From Falciphora oryzae (lineage: Eukaryota; Ascomycota; Sordariomycetes; Magnaporthales; Magnaporthaceae): a stretch of DNA of 64,000 nucleotides. Shown here in pieces: positions 33,881 to 45,090 of the stretch. Each line of letters opens with the position of its first letter. Position 1 is the stretch's first letter. The notes beneath the pieces were generated by a model. It saw only the letters and a program-made list of their open reading frames with translations. It was not told where the DNA came from and did not search any database. Location: contig JNVV01000064.1 of NCBI GenBank assembly GCA_000733355.1, forward strand, positions 176,867-240,866, given 5' to 3'. Position numbers and translations under genes: made by a program.

Positions 33881-35462
33881 AATATACGACATAGCAAACA
33901 TAACACAAATTGGGAAAAACCAGGTCGTATATATAAAGGAAAAGTTCTTCCACGGTTAAATAGCTTTAACTAAGGCATCGGCATTAGTCAACCTAAATTA
34001 GCTCCAAAGTACCCCCTTAGGCAAGCATTTTAAACTTCTATCACCAATTTCCCGGTTTCCCTGAAACAACCCCTATCAAATGTACTATTCAGCACCCTCT
34101 TTAGGTGTCCTACCCTAGGAGCAAAGCCTGATTGTAACAAAGGAATCCAACTCGATTTCCTATCGATCCGCACCTTTAATCGCGCTGTTTACTCCCTTAA
34201 ATAAAATGCTCGACGATGCAAAGTTAAACGCCCGCAACCTTTTTGGAAATCATTTATCCACCATACGGTTAGCAAGAACGATAGCCCCGGCGGCGACCTC
34301 GACTACCCGGAAAACGACTACTAATACAATACGTACAGCGCTAAAAGAAAAGAAGCAATTTAATCCGCTAATTCGGTTATATCACGAACTTACCGCGAAA
34401 TGGTTATGTACGTTACCGAAAAAAACCTGCAACAACTTCCGCAATACCTACGCGCCTTTTTTATACTTCGTTAAGCGCGTTAGCCGAAAAAAAGTTCATT
34501 ACCTTTTTAGCCCAACACAGATTTAGCAATAGGCGGCAGCGATCCAAGCTAAAACTGCATTACTTAAACAGCTTTTTACTAATATCCGGGAAGGTTTTCG
34601 GAAAAAGCAGGCCGAGGTATATAAAAAAGCTTTTACTAATCCAAAAACGGCTATAAACTATCACCGGCCTTTCGGCGGTAGTAATAAACAAAAGATCAGG
34701 CTTATTTATAACAACGTTATTAACATCAACAACGACGGCATAACTAAGCCGTTAAGCGAGTTAACCTCGCTAATTTCTAGCCTAATACGACGAAATCCTC
34801 CCGCAAACGTGCAAACAACGTTAGCGCCGGCACCGTTGCATTAAAGCATCGCAAAAAACGTTAATATATCTCGGAACCTGCAACAAACCGTTTTTAGAAC
34901 CTCGTCGGCGCCAACGCTCGTCGCGCCGGCCAACTACAAAATAAACGAAATCGCTTTACCCTTTTAATCACTTTTAAGTAAATTGCCAGATCCTTTACTA
35001 CCTTCCTGCGGGCAAATCGCGATTTTACCGTCGCATTACGGCACCAAATCTGCTTAAAAAAATCAATACCCTTTTCCTTTTCATCTATCATTTAACGTAA
35101 TAATCCCGCCCAATATTTTTACGGTAAAGCTATTTAATTCATTTGCAAACGAATTTGCGCGCATTTACGCTAGCGGGTCGCTTTAGCAATATCGAAAAAT
35201 CCAAAAAACCGCTCAACGCCTTTCGAAACACCTCTCTAACGGATTATTAAGCATTTAAAGTATCCGGGAAATGCCCAACGCATATTTCCTAGCCCTCGGC
35301 CTGCCGGCTAATTTCGTGCGGGCGTTTAAATCGTCGTTTAAAAAGCGCGTTAAAAACGAAGCCTTCCGCCTCGCCCTTAAAGCTAACGGCGACGGCGACG
35401 TAAACGAGGCCGTGCTAGGAGGAGGTTTAAGCCCTCAATTATTTTAATATCTAAACGGAATG

Positions 35463-35762
35463 TGTTGGATTGCACTGGCCTGTGCAGGCAATCGGCAGAG
35501 GCCAGAGAGAGTCGGATCCTCTGGTCCCGTGATCTCTGATCACGGGATCCGAGGACCCGCAAGCCCGCGGAGGTTGGGAGCAGGGGAAGGCCCCTTTGGT
35601 GATCTGGATCGTGTATATATAGCCTCCCTTCTGCTCCCTCTCTGGCAGATAGATTCCTTTCCTCTTCGTGCACAAGAATAGAATGATCCTCTGATATAAA
35701 GGATCATTGTTCACCTTCTTTGGAGATCTCCGAGCCCAACAGGAGTACCACTCCTACCAACA
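35463..35762 (+). repeat. Solo LTR 2, little or no RIP, inserted in the accessory ORF of the outer transposon
   Basis: 300 bp from TGTTGGATTG to CTACCAACA, flanked by GAATG on both sides (35458-35462 and 35763-35767). It contains a TATA-like GTATATATAG near 35611-35620 and a palindrome (TCCCGTGATC TCT GATCACGGGA, about 35524-35546). Base composition is normal and CpA/TpG sites are kept. The strand is inferred from the TATA-like box only. Confidence 0.9.
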
Positions 35763-36039
35763 GAATGCTTATTTACGATTAATTTTCCCCGCAAATCCTT
35801 TTACTCAACGCGATCCTATCTAAAATCCCTTCATAAATGCCAACAACCTCGATAGCTTCCCTCTGCCACCATTTCCCACAACGCGACAAACGATACCCTT
35901 TTTAAGCTAAAATCCTACCGACGACGATAGCTATAGCGACGAGGGCTCGATCCGGTAACAAAATAAAAAGCCCGGGCGAAATATATATAAAAAAGGTTTT
36001 TAACGATCGCTTAAAGGTCGGCACGTTAATTTACTTTAA

Positions 36040-36324
36040 TGTCACACGGAAGAACCTGTGGACTCACCCAATCGGCCCCACAGAAGGTCCGGGAACCGGT
36101 ATAGGTGCCCAACGGCCCTGAGGCCCAAAGGCCGAAGGCCGGAATGGCAGTGTAAATCATATACTTAATACTTCGCACGGATCACAGGGTGGTTTATATA
36201 AACCCTGCCATCTCCTATGTCCTCCATGAAAGATTCCTTTTTCCTTAAGCATCTTTTGAGCCCATAGAAAGATTATCTGCAATATAGAGATCCTTTTCCA
36301 AGCCGTTTTTAACCCCTTGTTACA
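36040..36324 (+). repeat. Gypsy-B 5' LTR
   Basis: 285 bp, TGTCACACGG..TTGTTACA, near-identical to 43026-43310 and, inverted, to 41400-41684. A TATA-like TTTATATAAA occurs near 36191-36200. Confidence 0.95.
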
Positions 36325-36589
36325 AATAATCTTTCTCACGCTCTGCCCCCTAACGGAAGCCTTACTATCTTTCCTCCTAAGCTCTGGAAAGGCCCTGTTA
36401 ATCGGTACCCCTAAACCCTAACTGTTGCCTTCTTTAGCGAATAAAACCCTGGGGCCACACCATAAACATTTTAACTATTACCGGTGTTTTTAAACGGGTA
36501 AAAGCGAAAAGAATATATAAAAGGGTCGTTTCACCTTCTTAATCGCCCTGGCGAAATCACGGGACTCCAAAAAAGGCCGGAAGATTTCC

Positions 36590-39020
36590 CTTATACGTTT
36601 GGGATTTTACGTTGCTTAGGAATACAGGGAACCGGACCCCCTCATCTCGTTTGCAACGACATCTCTTTCCTTACTAAGCGACTTTGGCATGCCGGCCGTG
36701 GAATTAACGGAATCCCCTTCTCTGCCCAGCGATTCCGGTATGCCTGCCGATACGATGCCGGCCCAATCTGGAAAAGCGGCCGGAAAAGCCCCCGAAAGCC
36801 CCTCCCGGTCTATACCGGAAGAACGTTAAAATACCTTTATGTTTGACGATTAGGGGGCACTTATCCTGTATTCGGCACCCTTTTTTAGCATAGCCTTTGA
36901 ATAACAAGCCCTTACATCCGTGGGACGCTTTTAAAACCCCCCGGGCTGGATGACCGAAATCTAACGGGAATTTATTAGTACGTACGAAGCAATTTCGGCC
37001 CTATCCCGAAATGTGAGCTAGGAAATCCTCGCCGATCGGGAACAAATCCGCGAAATAAGGACCCATTACGACCATATCACCCACGCGTACAATACCGTCG
37101 TCTTTTTATATAAAAAAGGTTTAATCGCTTCCGCCGACTAATAAAAGGCATTCCGGCAACGGATTATCGGAAAAAGCTAGGCATTCGCATAACAAGTTTG
37201 GGCTACGGTTGCCACTTTGGCCGAAAAGCAACAGACCCGTTCGGAGGCCCTAGTTCAGCTCCGGAATGTTACTTGGGCTTAACAAAACCACTTGCAAAAC
37301 CTACAAGCACGGCTTTCCACTTTCGAAAAGGGAGTTACTAACTGGGCCGTTAATAAGGATGCCTAAATTTAAAATCTCCTAACCAAAGAGCATGTTTCGC
37401 CCGAGGCTTTCACCGAAGCCAAGCGACGCATATTAGCCCAAACTCGCTAGCTTGTTAAGGACGCCGTACGGGAAAGCCGGCGGTTTGCAGCATAAAGAAA
37501 GCGGCCTAAATCGGCTATTGTATTTTCGGCCCTGTAACGATCGTTTTAACAACCCGGATCAAACCGAAGCTCTCCCTAGGACGTACCCGTCCTTATTAGG
37601 GAAGATAGGGCCGAAGTTAATACCGATATACTTCCGCCTTCCGCTTTTAAATAAACAAGTTCGATGGCGCGGGAACGGATCGTTAAATTAAACGCCGGCT
37701 TGCTGGCCGCACAAATGGAAAGGACCTTAAAGGATTTACAAACCCGAGCAAATTAAACCCGCATAAGCATTACGCCGGGACGGACACAAAAACAACCCGC
37801 CGGTAATCCGGACTTTTCGGACTTTTCGGAATCGGATGATAGCGATAATAACCTGCCACCGAAACCTCTTAACTAAAAGCCACGGCTGTTCCGATCACCT
37901 TTTCCGCCAAACGATAGGGCTTCGTAACCCCTTAGGGGAACTCCCTAAAGCACGGTCTTTATAGTCAACCCCGTGCAATTTAAAACCCCTAGCGCTTTCG
38001 AAAGGGATCGCACCAAATTTAAAAACTAGTGGTTCGTAGTACAGGTTTATATAAACGCTTGCCCCTAAAGCTTTACGGGTAACCCGCACCGCATCATTTA
38101 AGTTAGGTCCCTTTTAAAAAAAGCCGCTTTTTAATAGCACGTAGCTAGGGCACGTTTATTAAAATTTATAAACGTTTAAAATTCCTGGAAAGGATACGCT
38201 TTGTTGCTGGAGGAGCATTATAAGGACTTTAACGAAAAACGAACTGATGCTAAAAAGCTCCGGTTTTTAAAGTATAACGGCGATATCGTCAGCTACCTAA
38301 CGGAGTTGGGGCAATACAATATCATTACCCGATAAACCGGTATGACCTTCCGGGATTTCGTCCGATCCTCGCTACTCGAAGGTATCGCCGATTTGGTATA
38401 TGCCAATAAAGGTCGAATTTTTACGGACGACGCCGAATTCCTCGAAGCCTTCCAAAAGGCAGGGATTACTTACGAGCAAAAGCTCGCGGATAGAGCTTTT
38501 ATTAAAGCTTTGATGCAAGGAACGGGCTAAAAGGAAAAGGGAAAAGACGAGCCCGTTTCGAATTAGGAGCGCTTGAGCGCGGGCCGTCGCCGGGGCAAGG
38601 GCTCTAAAGACAGGAACCCAAATCCATCCTCAAGCTCCCGTTCCGGAAAGAAGGCTAACGATAAAAAGGCCGCCGATAAAAAGAACAACATTTGGATTAC
38701 TACCAAATTAGCATTTAAAGGAATCGAATAACGCGATATCGACGCAAGAAAGTTGGCTAAAGCCGATTGCTGGCGTTGCGGAAGAAAAGGGCATTATACG
38801 TTAGAATGCTACGCCAAAAAGGACATTAACGGCAAGGAACTCCCTCCTACACCAGCAAAAACGGCCGGTGCCAAATCCATCCTTAAACGCCTTGTAACGG
38901 ACGAATAGGAGGAACAGCCACAGGCTAAAAGGGCTAAAATCGCTGGCTTCACTTTAGAAGCCCCGAGCGAACCACGAATCTTTAAACTATCAGATTCGGA
39001 ATCGGACGATGATTGTTAAT
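36590..39020 (+). pseudogene. Gypsy-B gag remnant
   Basis: A long frame with scattered TAA/TAG codons. It has a capsid-like helical segment (LEEHYKDFNEKRTDAKKL, about 38200-38260) and a single CCHC zinc knuckle, CWRCGRKGHYTLEC, near 38770-38812. The C terminus is acidic (SDSESDDDC). Confidence 0.82.
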
Positions 39021-39094
39021 AACTATCGATTATCGCCGCTAACCGGTCCCGAAGGCCCTTAACGGATAGGGAACTCGCAAAGCTAATCCTTCGC

Positions 39095-42000
39095 ATGTAT
39101 ATACGGGCGAGGGGATCGAAGGAGATACCTGTCCGGGTCCTTTTAGACGGAGGTAGCGATACGAAGGTTATGTTAGACAAAATAGCGAAGCAACTCCCAA
39201 GTCACCTGGTTAACAAAGCTATCCCTCGCGTAATAACCTCCTTTTTAGGGAAAATCGAACCCGAAGCCGGAAAGCAACTAGTTGTTAACGTTACCCTCCG
39301 GCACAAAACGCACTATTTTACGGAAACGTTCGAAGTTAGTCCTACGGATCCAGATTGCGATATTATCCTGCCTTTCGCATGGCAAAGGCAACACCTACCG
39401 CTGGGGTTACTGGATCGCGACCTTCGGGATATCCGGATGGATTCGGACAAATGCCGGAAGTGCAACAAGCCCCGGGCCCAAAAGCTACAGGATTTACGGC
39501 CGCCCAAAGGCTTACGCCTTCGGGAGAACATAAAAACAGTCGAGCCCGCGATTATTGCCGCTATTAAATACGGGCACGGTATTCCTTCCTTTAAGGAAGT
39601 GACTAAAGCGGATTCGGACGGCCTCGAATCGGTACTACAAAAGTTTAGGGAATTTCTCCCTATTATGACGGAAGCGGCTGCCACCCGTTTTCCCGATCAT
39701 CAGCCCTGGGACCACGAAATTCACTTTAAAGAAGGAGCTTAATTAACCTATGGCCTTTTGTACCTAATGAGCTAAAGGGAATTGGATGTTTTAAAGCCGT
39801 AGCTGGAAAAGCAAGTACGAATCGGTCGGGCCAGGCCATGCAAAACTGCTAACAGTTCGCCCTTTATGTTCGCAAAAAAGAAAAACCCCCTCGATCTTTT
39901 AAGGGTGGTGGTCGACTACAAGGACGTAAACGTTAAAACAATTCCGATTCGGTGCCTTATCCCGCTTATTACGGAGCTTTAAAATCGACTTCGGAATGCC
40001 AAATGGAAAACGAAAATCGATTTTAAAACCGGGTTTAACCTGATTCGGATAAAGAAAGGGCACGAATGGTTTACGGCCTTCCGTTGCAAATACGGCGTTT
40101 TCGAGTTTACGGTTATGCCAATGGGCCTTATTAACGCCCCCGCTACCTTCCAAAGCATAATGAACCATATCTTTATAAACTTTATCGATGCCGGGCTCCT
40201 CGTATATTTGGATGACCTTTTAATATACGTAGAGATTAAGGAATAACACGATAGTTTGGTAAAGGAGGTGCTTCGCCGCCTTACTAAACACAACCTGGCC
40301 GTAGCCCCTCGCAAATGCGTTTAAGGGGTGCACGAGGTCGAGTTCCTTGGTCACATAATAGGACCCGAGGGCATCGCTATGTCTAAAGATAAGGTTGATG
40401 CTATTATCCAATGGAAGGCCCCCAACTGCTTTAAAGACTCCCAATCGTTCGTCGGCTTTGCCAACTTTTATAAAAGGTTTATTAAGGGGTTTTTAGGAAT
40501 CGTTAAGCCTATAACGACGGCCAACGCCTTGCTTAAAAGCTAATAGCGATGGACCCCCGAAATGGAACAGGCCTTCGAAGCCTTTAAAGTCGCTTTCGTT
40601 TCGCCTCCGATACTCCGGCATTTCGACCCATCTTTTCCAGCACAAGTTGAAATGGACGCTTTAAACTTTGCCTTTGGAGGGGTGTTATCCTAAAGGGACC
40701 CCGAAACCAATAAACTGCACCCCGTTGCCTTCCATTTACGCAAAATGTCGCCCGCCGAAATCAACTATAAAATCTACGATAAGGAACTTTTGGCGGTCGT
40801 TGACTGTTTCGTTAGGTGGAGGCATTACTTCGAAGGGGCAAAGCACCGGATAGAAATTTATACGGATTACCGGAACCTCGAATATTTCCTAACGGCCAAA
40901 ATCTTTAATCGAAGGCAAACTAAATGGGCATAATAGCTGGCTAGTTATTGGTTTATAATTAACTACCAGCTAGGAAAGCAAAATGAAAAGGCCGATGTGC
41001 TATTGAGATTACCCCAGCACAAGCCTAAAAAAGGGGGGAGTGAGGATCAGCCAATTACGACGATCCTGCAAAAAAAAACACTTCCCAGCAAGAATTTCGG
41101 CCCTGGAAGGACAAGGAGATAACCCTATAAAAGAAGCTTTGCCGCAAAAAGCACCTTCTTTCCTCCTGTCCCCAGGCCGGCTTTGCAGTATTCCAATTTT
41201 AAAGTGGGCTACGGAATTTACTGACAAAGTTAAGCAAGCTGGTATATCGGATCCCGAATACCAAAGCCGCCTCCAGAAGCCCGAAAAGGGTGAAGAAGTC
41301 GAGGATGGCCTCCTTTATTATAAGGAAAGATTGTGGGTGCTAACGGAAGCCCTGCAAAAGGAAGTCCTCAAGTCCGAACATGACACAAAAGTCGCTGGAT
41401 GTAACAAGGGGTTAAAAACGGCTTGGAGAAGGATTTTTATATTGCAGATAATCTTTTTATGGGCTCAAGAGATGCTTGAGGAAAAAGGAATCTTTCATGG
41501 AGGATATAGGAGATGGCAGGGTTTATATAAACCACCTTGTGATCCGTGCGAAGTATTGAGTATATGATTCACACTGCCCCTCCGGCTTTCGGCCTTTGGG
41601 CCTCGGGGCCGTTGGGCACTTATACCGGTTCCCGGACCTTTTATAGAGCCGATTAGGTGAGTCCACAGGTTCTTCCGTATGACACTGGACATATGGGTAT
41701 GGATAAAACCCTCGAGTTAATTACTCGGCACTTTTAGTGGCCCAACATCGAGGCAAAAGTCCGGGAATACGTGAGGGGATGCCTGGAGTGCTAACGCAAT
41801 AAGGCCCTAAGGCATGCCCCCTTTGGACCCCTACAACCCATAGAGCTGCATTACCAGCCCTGGAAAACGGTGGCTATGGACTTCATCACGGACCTCCCCT
41901 TAAGCGATGGGTGCGATTCAATCTAGGTAATGGTAAACCCCTTTACCAAGATGGCGCATTTCGTCCCCTTTAAAGTCGAAGGTAAGAAATCGGATAACTT

Positions 42001-42960
42001 TATCCGCATTTTCGCTAAAGAATACTAGCGATTGCACGGTGTGCCTCTGGATATTATCTCTGATAGAGATTCCAGATTTACGAGCCATTTGTGGAAAGAT
42101 TTCCTCCGTTTGGTAGGCATTAAGCCAAAAATGAGCACTGCCTTCCATCCCCAAACGGATGGACAAACCGAAAAGCTTAACCAAAGCCTGGAAGCCTACC
42201 TTAGGTCTTTCGTAAATTACGAAATGATTAACTGGGTCGAGCTATTACCTACGGCGGAATTTGCTTATAATAATATATTTTCGGCAAATACCTCCATTAC
42301 TTCCTTTTTCGCCAACTACGGGTACCACCCAGCTTCCAATAATCCCCCTCTCCTAAGACGAGTACGCAATCCAGCAAGCCAACTCTACCAGCATTAGATA
42401 ACCCAGGTGCACGAAAAAGCCAAACAACACCTAAAAAAAGCCCGGGAACGAATAAAGCATTGGGCCGACAAAAGGAAAAGCCCCTCGCCGGTCCTTACCG
42501 AAAGATAGTTCGTTATATTAAACGCCCGGCACATAAAAACCCGTCGCCCTGCCAAAAAACTCGATGCCAAAATGCTCGGGCCCTTCCGGATCCTTAAAGT
42601 TATTTCTCCCACGGCGGTACGACTGGCCCTGCCTAAAACCTGGAAAATCCATAACGCTTTCCACGTGTCCCTTATCGAACCCTACCGCTCTAGCATTCAA
42701 GCAAAACCTGACCCTGACCAGGTATTGCGGGAGGCCCCTTCGGTTATAGGAGATTTCGTTATAAAAAAGGTTATGGATTTTATGGATACAGGCGGGAAAG
42801 TTCGTTACCTTATCCGATAGGAAGATTACCTACGAAAAAAGGACTGGACGTGGGAACCTTGGGAGCACTTCGATACCGACGGATCTAAGCAACACGTTAT
42901 TACCTTTCATCAGCTCAACCCCGATAAGCCTAGGGACCCCCGCGTGCCACAAGATATAAG
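39095..42960 (+). pseudogene. Gypsy-B pol: protease, RT, RNase H, integrase, chromodomain-like end
   Basis: Protease-like region near 39140 (VLLDGGSDTKVML, where the usual catalytic Asp-Ser/Thr-Gly reads DGG). RT starts near 39905 with catalytic YLDD at about 40204-40215 (LLVYLDDLLIYV). RNase H is at about 40640-40930 ([27 protein letters not shown]). The integrase is split by an inverted solo LTR at 41400-41684 and continues with HMGMDKT, AMDFITDLP, ISDRDSRFTS and FHPQTDGQTEK. A chromodomain-like tail (WTWEPWEHFD) is near 42850. Several TAG/TAA codons interrupt it. Confidence 0.9.
41400..41684 (-). repeat. Inverted solo LTR of the Gypsy-B family inside the Gypsy-B integrase
   Basis: 285 bp, the reverse complement of the Gypsy-B LTR, flanked by CTGGA on both sides (41395-41399 and 41685-41689). 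It is therefore a separate insertion of a family member, later reduced by LTR-LTR recombination. Confidence 0.95.
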
Positions 42961-43025
42961 CATAGCCGCATCCCTTAAGCGGGCTTCAAAAGGTCTCGAA
43001 ACGCGCCCTAGGAAAAGGAGGATAG

Positions 43026-43310
43026 TGTCACACGGAAGAACTTGTGGACTCACCCAATCGGCCCCACAAAAGGTCCGGGAACCGGTATAGGTGCCCAACG
43101 GCCCTGAGGCCCAAAGGCCGAAGGCCGGAATGGCAGTGTGAATCATATACTTAATACTTCGCACGGATCACAGGGTGGTTTATATAAACCCTGCCATCTC
43201 CTATGTCCTCCATGAAAGATTCCTTCTTCCTCAAGCATCTCTTGAGCCTATAGAAAGATTATCTGCAATATAAAGATCCTTCTCCAAGCCGTCTTTGATC
43301 CTTTGTTACA
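43026..43310 (+). repeat. Gypsy-B 3' LTR
   Basis: 285 bp, aligned end to end with 36040-36324. Followed by the second TTTAA target copy. Confidence 0.95.
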
Positions 43311-43399
43311 TTTAATATACCGCTAAAAAATTCAGCATATTCTTTTTAATACAATTTTATATAATCAATTGCAACGCCTTTTTCCTAGCCGTTTCTTTA

Positions 43400-44441
43400 T
43401 AGCATTTTCGCCTATTTAAAATGCCTTTTAATCGCCTTTATACAAAATTTTCGAACGGTCGCGATATCCAATAGGAATTACTTAAACTCGTCCTTCGACA
43501 TCTTTTCGCTTTTTTCGTATTTCCCGCAACGTTTAACAGCCGTTTTTAGGTCCTTAAAAAAAGCTTCGATCGGGTTGTAATTTGGTAAATAGGGTGGTAA
43601 AAACAGCAGCAAAACGCCAGCTTCCCGATAAACCAACTCAACGTGAAGGTTTTTATGCCAAAACGCGTTATCTATAACTAAAATACTTTTGGGGGCAAAA
43701 AATCTATCCATACGAGGAAGTAAATCCTATTTTAGCCAAAAAAACAAACCCATTAGCGTTTGTATAGCCTTTGTATATTAATTCGCAAACGAAACCGGTA
43801 ATCGAAATCGCAAACAAAATATAAAATCGCTTCCCTTTATCGAAAAGGTGCCGTTCGTAAGGAAAAACTCCCCGCGGTGCCTAACTAATACGCTTTGCTG
43901 CATTTCGTCGATCCAGCTTAAATTTATCGCAAAAAACGAACATTTCGGCAGTAAACGCGCTAATTTTCCTTTCCCAATCAACGCGTAACTTTTTATTTCG
44001 CTAACTAGCTACGTAATATAGCTTTTTATTGGACCACCTTTGTTCCTTTAGGCGTACCGAAATCGTCGGGATCGAAACGTATACGTGCTTTTCGAGGGCC
44101 AGCCACCATTGCATTTTGTCGAGGAATAAGTAGGGTTTATCCCTAAACAGGTCCAGCAGCGACTGGCAGTCAAAATTAGCAAATACTTCCAAAAAACGAC
44201 GTCGCGGCGGAAGGCGAAAAAGCGAAAGGCGTACGAGCAATACCGCGTAAAGTAATTTAACGGCATTTCTAAAAGATCTTTTAAGTGGGAAAGGGTTGCC
44301 AGTAATTTTATATTTGCGCTAATAATTATAAACCCGTCGTTTATTAAAGTCGAGCGCCGCCGCTATACGTTTAGCCGGTACGCAAAGCTCGAGCAGGATG
44401 CATACGCTGTTCTTTTGCTGGATCGATAAATGTGGCGCCAT
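43400..44441 (-). pseudogene. Tc1/mariner-type transposase of the outer element, RIP-inactivated
   Basis: Starts at ATG 44441 (MAPHLSIQQKNSVCILLE), with an N-terminal helix-turn-helix-like part followed by DKMQWWLALEKHVYVS and RLKEQRWSNKKLYY, the usual linker to the catalytic domain. A middle segment contains WIDEMQQSVLVRHRG. The DDE_3 end is at about 43710-43560: SILVIDNAFWHKNLHVELV, then LFLPPYLPNYNPIEAFFKDL, including the second Asp and the final catalytic Glu. Frame breaks and stops prevent expression. It lies just inside the right TIR, so it belongs to the outer element. Confidence 0.82.
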
Positions 44442-44522
44442 TATATCGCTTTACTGACTTCGTGGATTCAATCCCGATACCGGTAGGCGCGATTTCGAAA
44501 TGCATCCTCGAGCTTTGCTTTA

Positions 44523-44650
44523 AACGCGCGTTGGTTGATCCGGCCAGGCCGTCACCTTAAAAAACGCGATTTTCACCGCAAAACGAAGGGGGTGGGTGGG
44601 AGTGCACCCTGGTCCGTTGGACCCACTGTGGTTTGGTTCTAAACAGACAG
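44523..44650 (-). repeat. Right terminal inverted repeat (128 bp)
   Basis: Reverse complement of 15840-15967 with one transition. Just outside it the sequence returns to normal base composition. Confidence 0.95.
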
Positions 44651-45090
44651 CAGTTCTTCTCGGCAGGGTTTGAGCCGACCAAGTTCTAGGGACAGGGCCC
44701 GCGATAAGATACACGTAATGATAATACAGAAGCAGCATCCGGTATCTTGAGGCAGATGCCGGATCTAACCGGCAGATTCGATGGCGACCGGCATGTGGGT
44801 GTGGAGTGGGATGGCGGCATCGGCGCTCCTCAGTGGCTCGACCCAGGGGCATCCGTTGGGGCATCGGTGGTGTGGGTGGGGGCTACGGCCAGGCCCATCT
44901 TTGCGGCGATCGCCTTGCCTTCCGGTAGTGGCTCGACAGTTCCCACCATTCCAAGGGCGCGTCGTCTCGCCGGTGTAGAAGCGTAGGAGAGCTCGAGATG
45001 TAAACACCCTGCAATCACACCGGGTCGCCCACAGCCATGGCTCGGCACGCCCTGGCACCAAGGCCTCCTCTCCCTTGCCCTGTCCGCCAT
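44651..45090. other. Intergenic region right of the transposon block
   Basis: No gene is supported. Any 5' part of the permease remnant downstream cannot be recognised here. Confidence 0.4.

Larger units (their letters stand above)
17177..34139 (+). mobile_element. Gypsy-A: chromodomain Ty3/Gypsy LTR retrotransposon, heavily RIPed, with nested insertions
   Basis: Flanked by the 5-bp target duplication AAGGA (17172-17176 and 34140-34144). Both LTRs are 483 bp once their insertions are removed: 17177-17360 plus 19224-19522 on the left, 26187-26423 plus 33894-34139 on the right. They start TGTTAC (TATTAC in the mutated right copy) and end GTAACA or ATAACA. Internal order is gag, protease, reverse transcriptase, RNase H, integrase and chromodomain, which is the Ty3/Gypsy order. 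The pogo element, the LINE and one solo LTR are later arrivals. Stops at Gln codons are dense, so it is inactive. Confidence 0.93.
26187..34139 (+). repeat. Gypsy-A 3' LTR, split by a LINE
   Basis: LTR segments are 26187-26423 and 33894-34139, totalling 483 bp, equal to the reconstructed 5' LTR. The LINE plus the second copy of its target duplication occupy the space between. Confidence 0.9.
16079..36039 (+). pseudogene. Large accessory ORF of the outer transposon, interrupted by Gypsy-A and a solo LTR
   Basis: Starts at ATG 16079 with a Lys/Pro/Ala-rich basic region. One apparent frameshift lies near 16.86 kb, then a second frame runs to the Gypsy-A insertion at 17176. Removing Gypsy-A plus one AAGGA copy lets the same frame continue at 34145 through about 35460, across the solo LTR site (35463-35762), and on towards 36,000. 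Nearly all internal stops are TAA/TAG, as expected if Gln codons were hit by RIP. The original product would have been roughly 900 aa or more, strongly basic at the N terminus. No known domain is recognised. A later block around 35270-35440 is mixed charged and looks globular. Some fungal Tc1/mariner elements (hupfer of Beauveria, from memory) are reported to carry a second ORF; whether this is related is unknown. Confidence 0.6.
36040..43310 (+). mobile_element. Gypsy-B: Ty3/Gypsy LTR retrotransposon, moderately RIPed
   Basis: 7271 bp with identical-length 285-bp LTRs (36040-36324 and 43026-43310) and the target duplication TTTAA (36035-36039 and 43311-43315). A purine-rich tract (AGGAAAAGGAGGATAG) ends directly at the 3' LTR and is the likely polypurine tract. 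Fewer stops than in Gypsy-A suggest a younger insertion or fewer RIP cycles. An inverted solo LTR of the same family sits in its integrase. Confidence 0.95.
15840..44650. mobile_element. Outer Tc1/mariner-type DNA transposon with 128-bp TIRs, bloated by nested insertions
   Basis: The block is bounded by inverted repeats of 128 bp that match at 127 positions. After subtracting Gypsy-A, Gypsy-B and one solo LTR, each with one copy of its target duplication, about 4262 bp remain: 15840-17176, 34145-35462, 35768-36039 and 43316-44650. This remainder carries a Tc1/mariner-like DDE transposase on the minus strand near the right end and a large accessory reading frame on the plus strand. Both are damaged by C-to-T/G-to-A changes. 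The exact outer end is ambiguous. If the TIRs end at 15840/44650, the flanks repeat CA. If the element starts at 15851 and ends at 44639, it is flanked by TA, as expected for Tc1/mariner, inside a palindromic target. Family assignment rests on the transposase motifs. Confidence 0.8.

Noticed and set aside
15840..44650. Starship giant transposon
   Set aside because: Size fits, but no DUF3435 tyrosine-recombinase captain or cargo genes are seen. All interior sequence is explained by nested retroelements and two DNA transposons.
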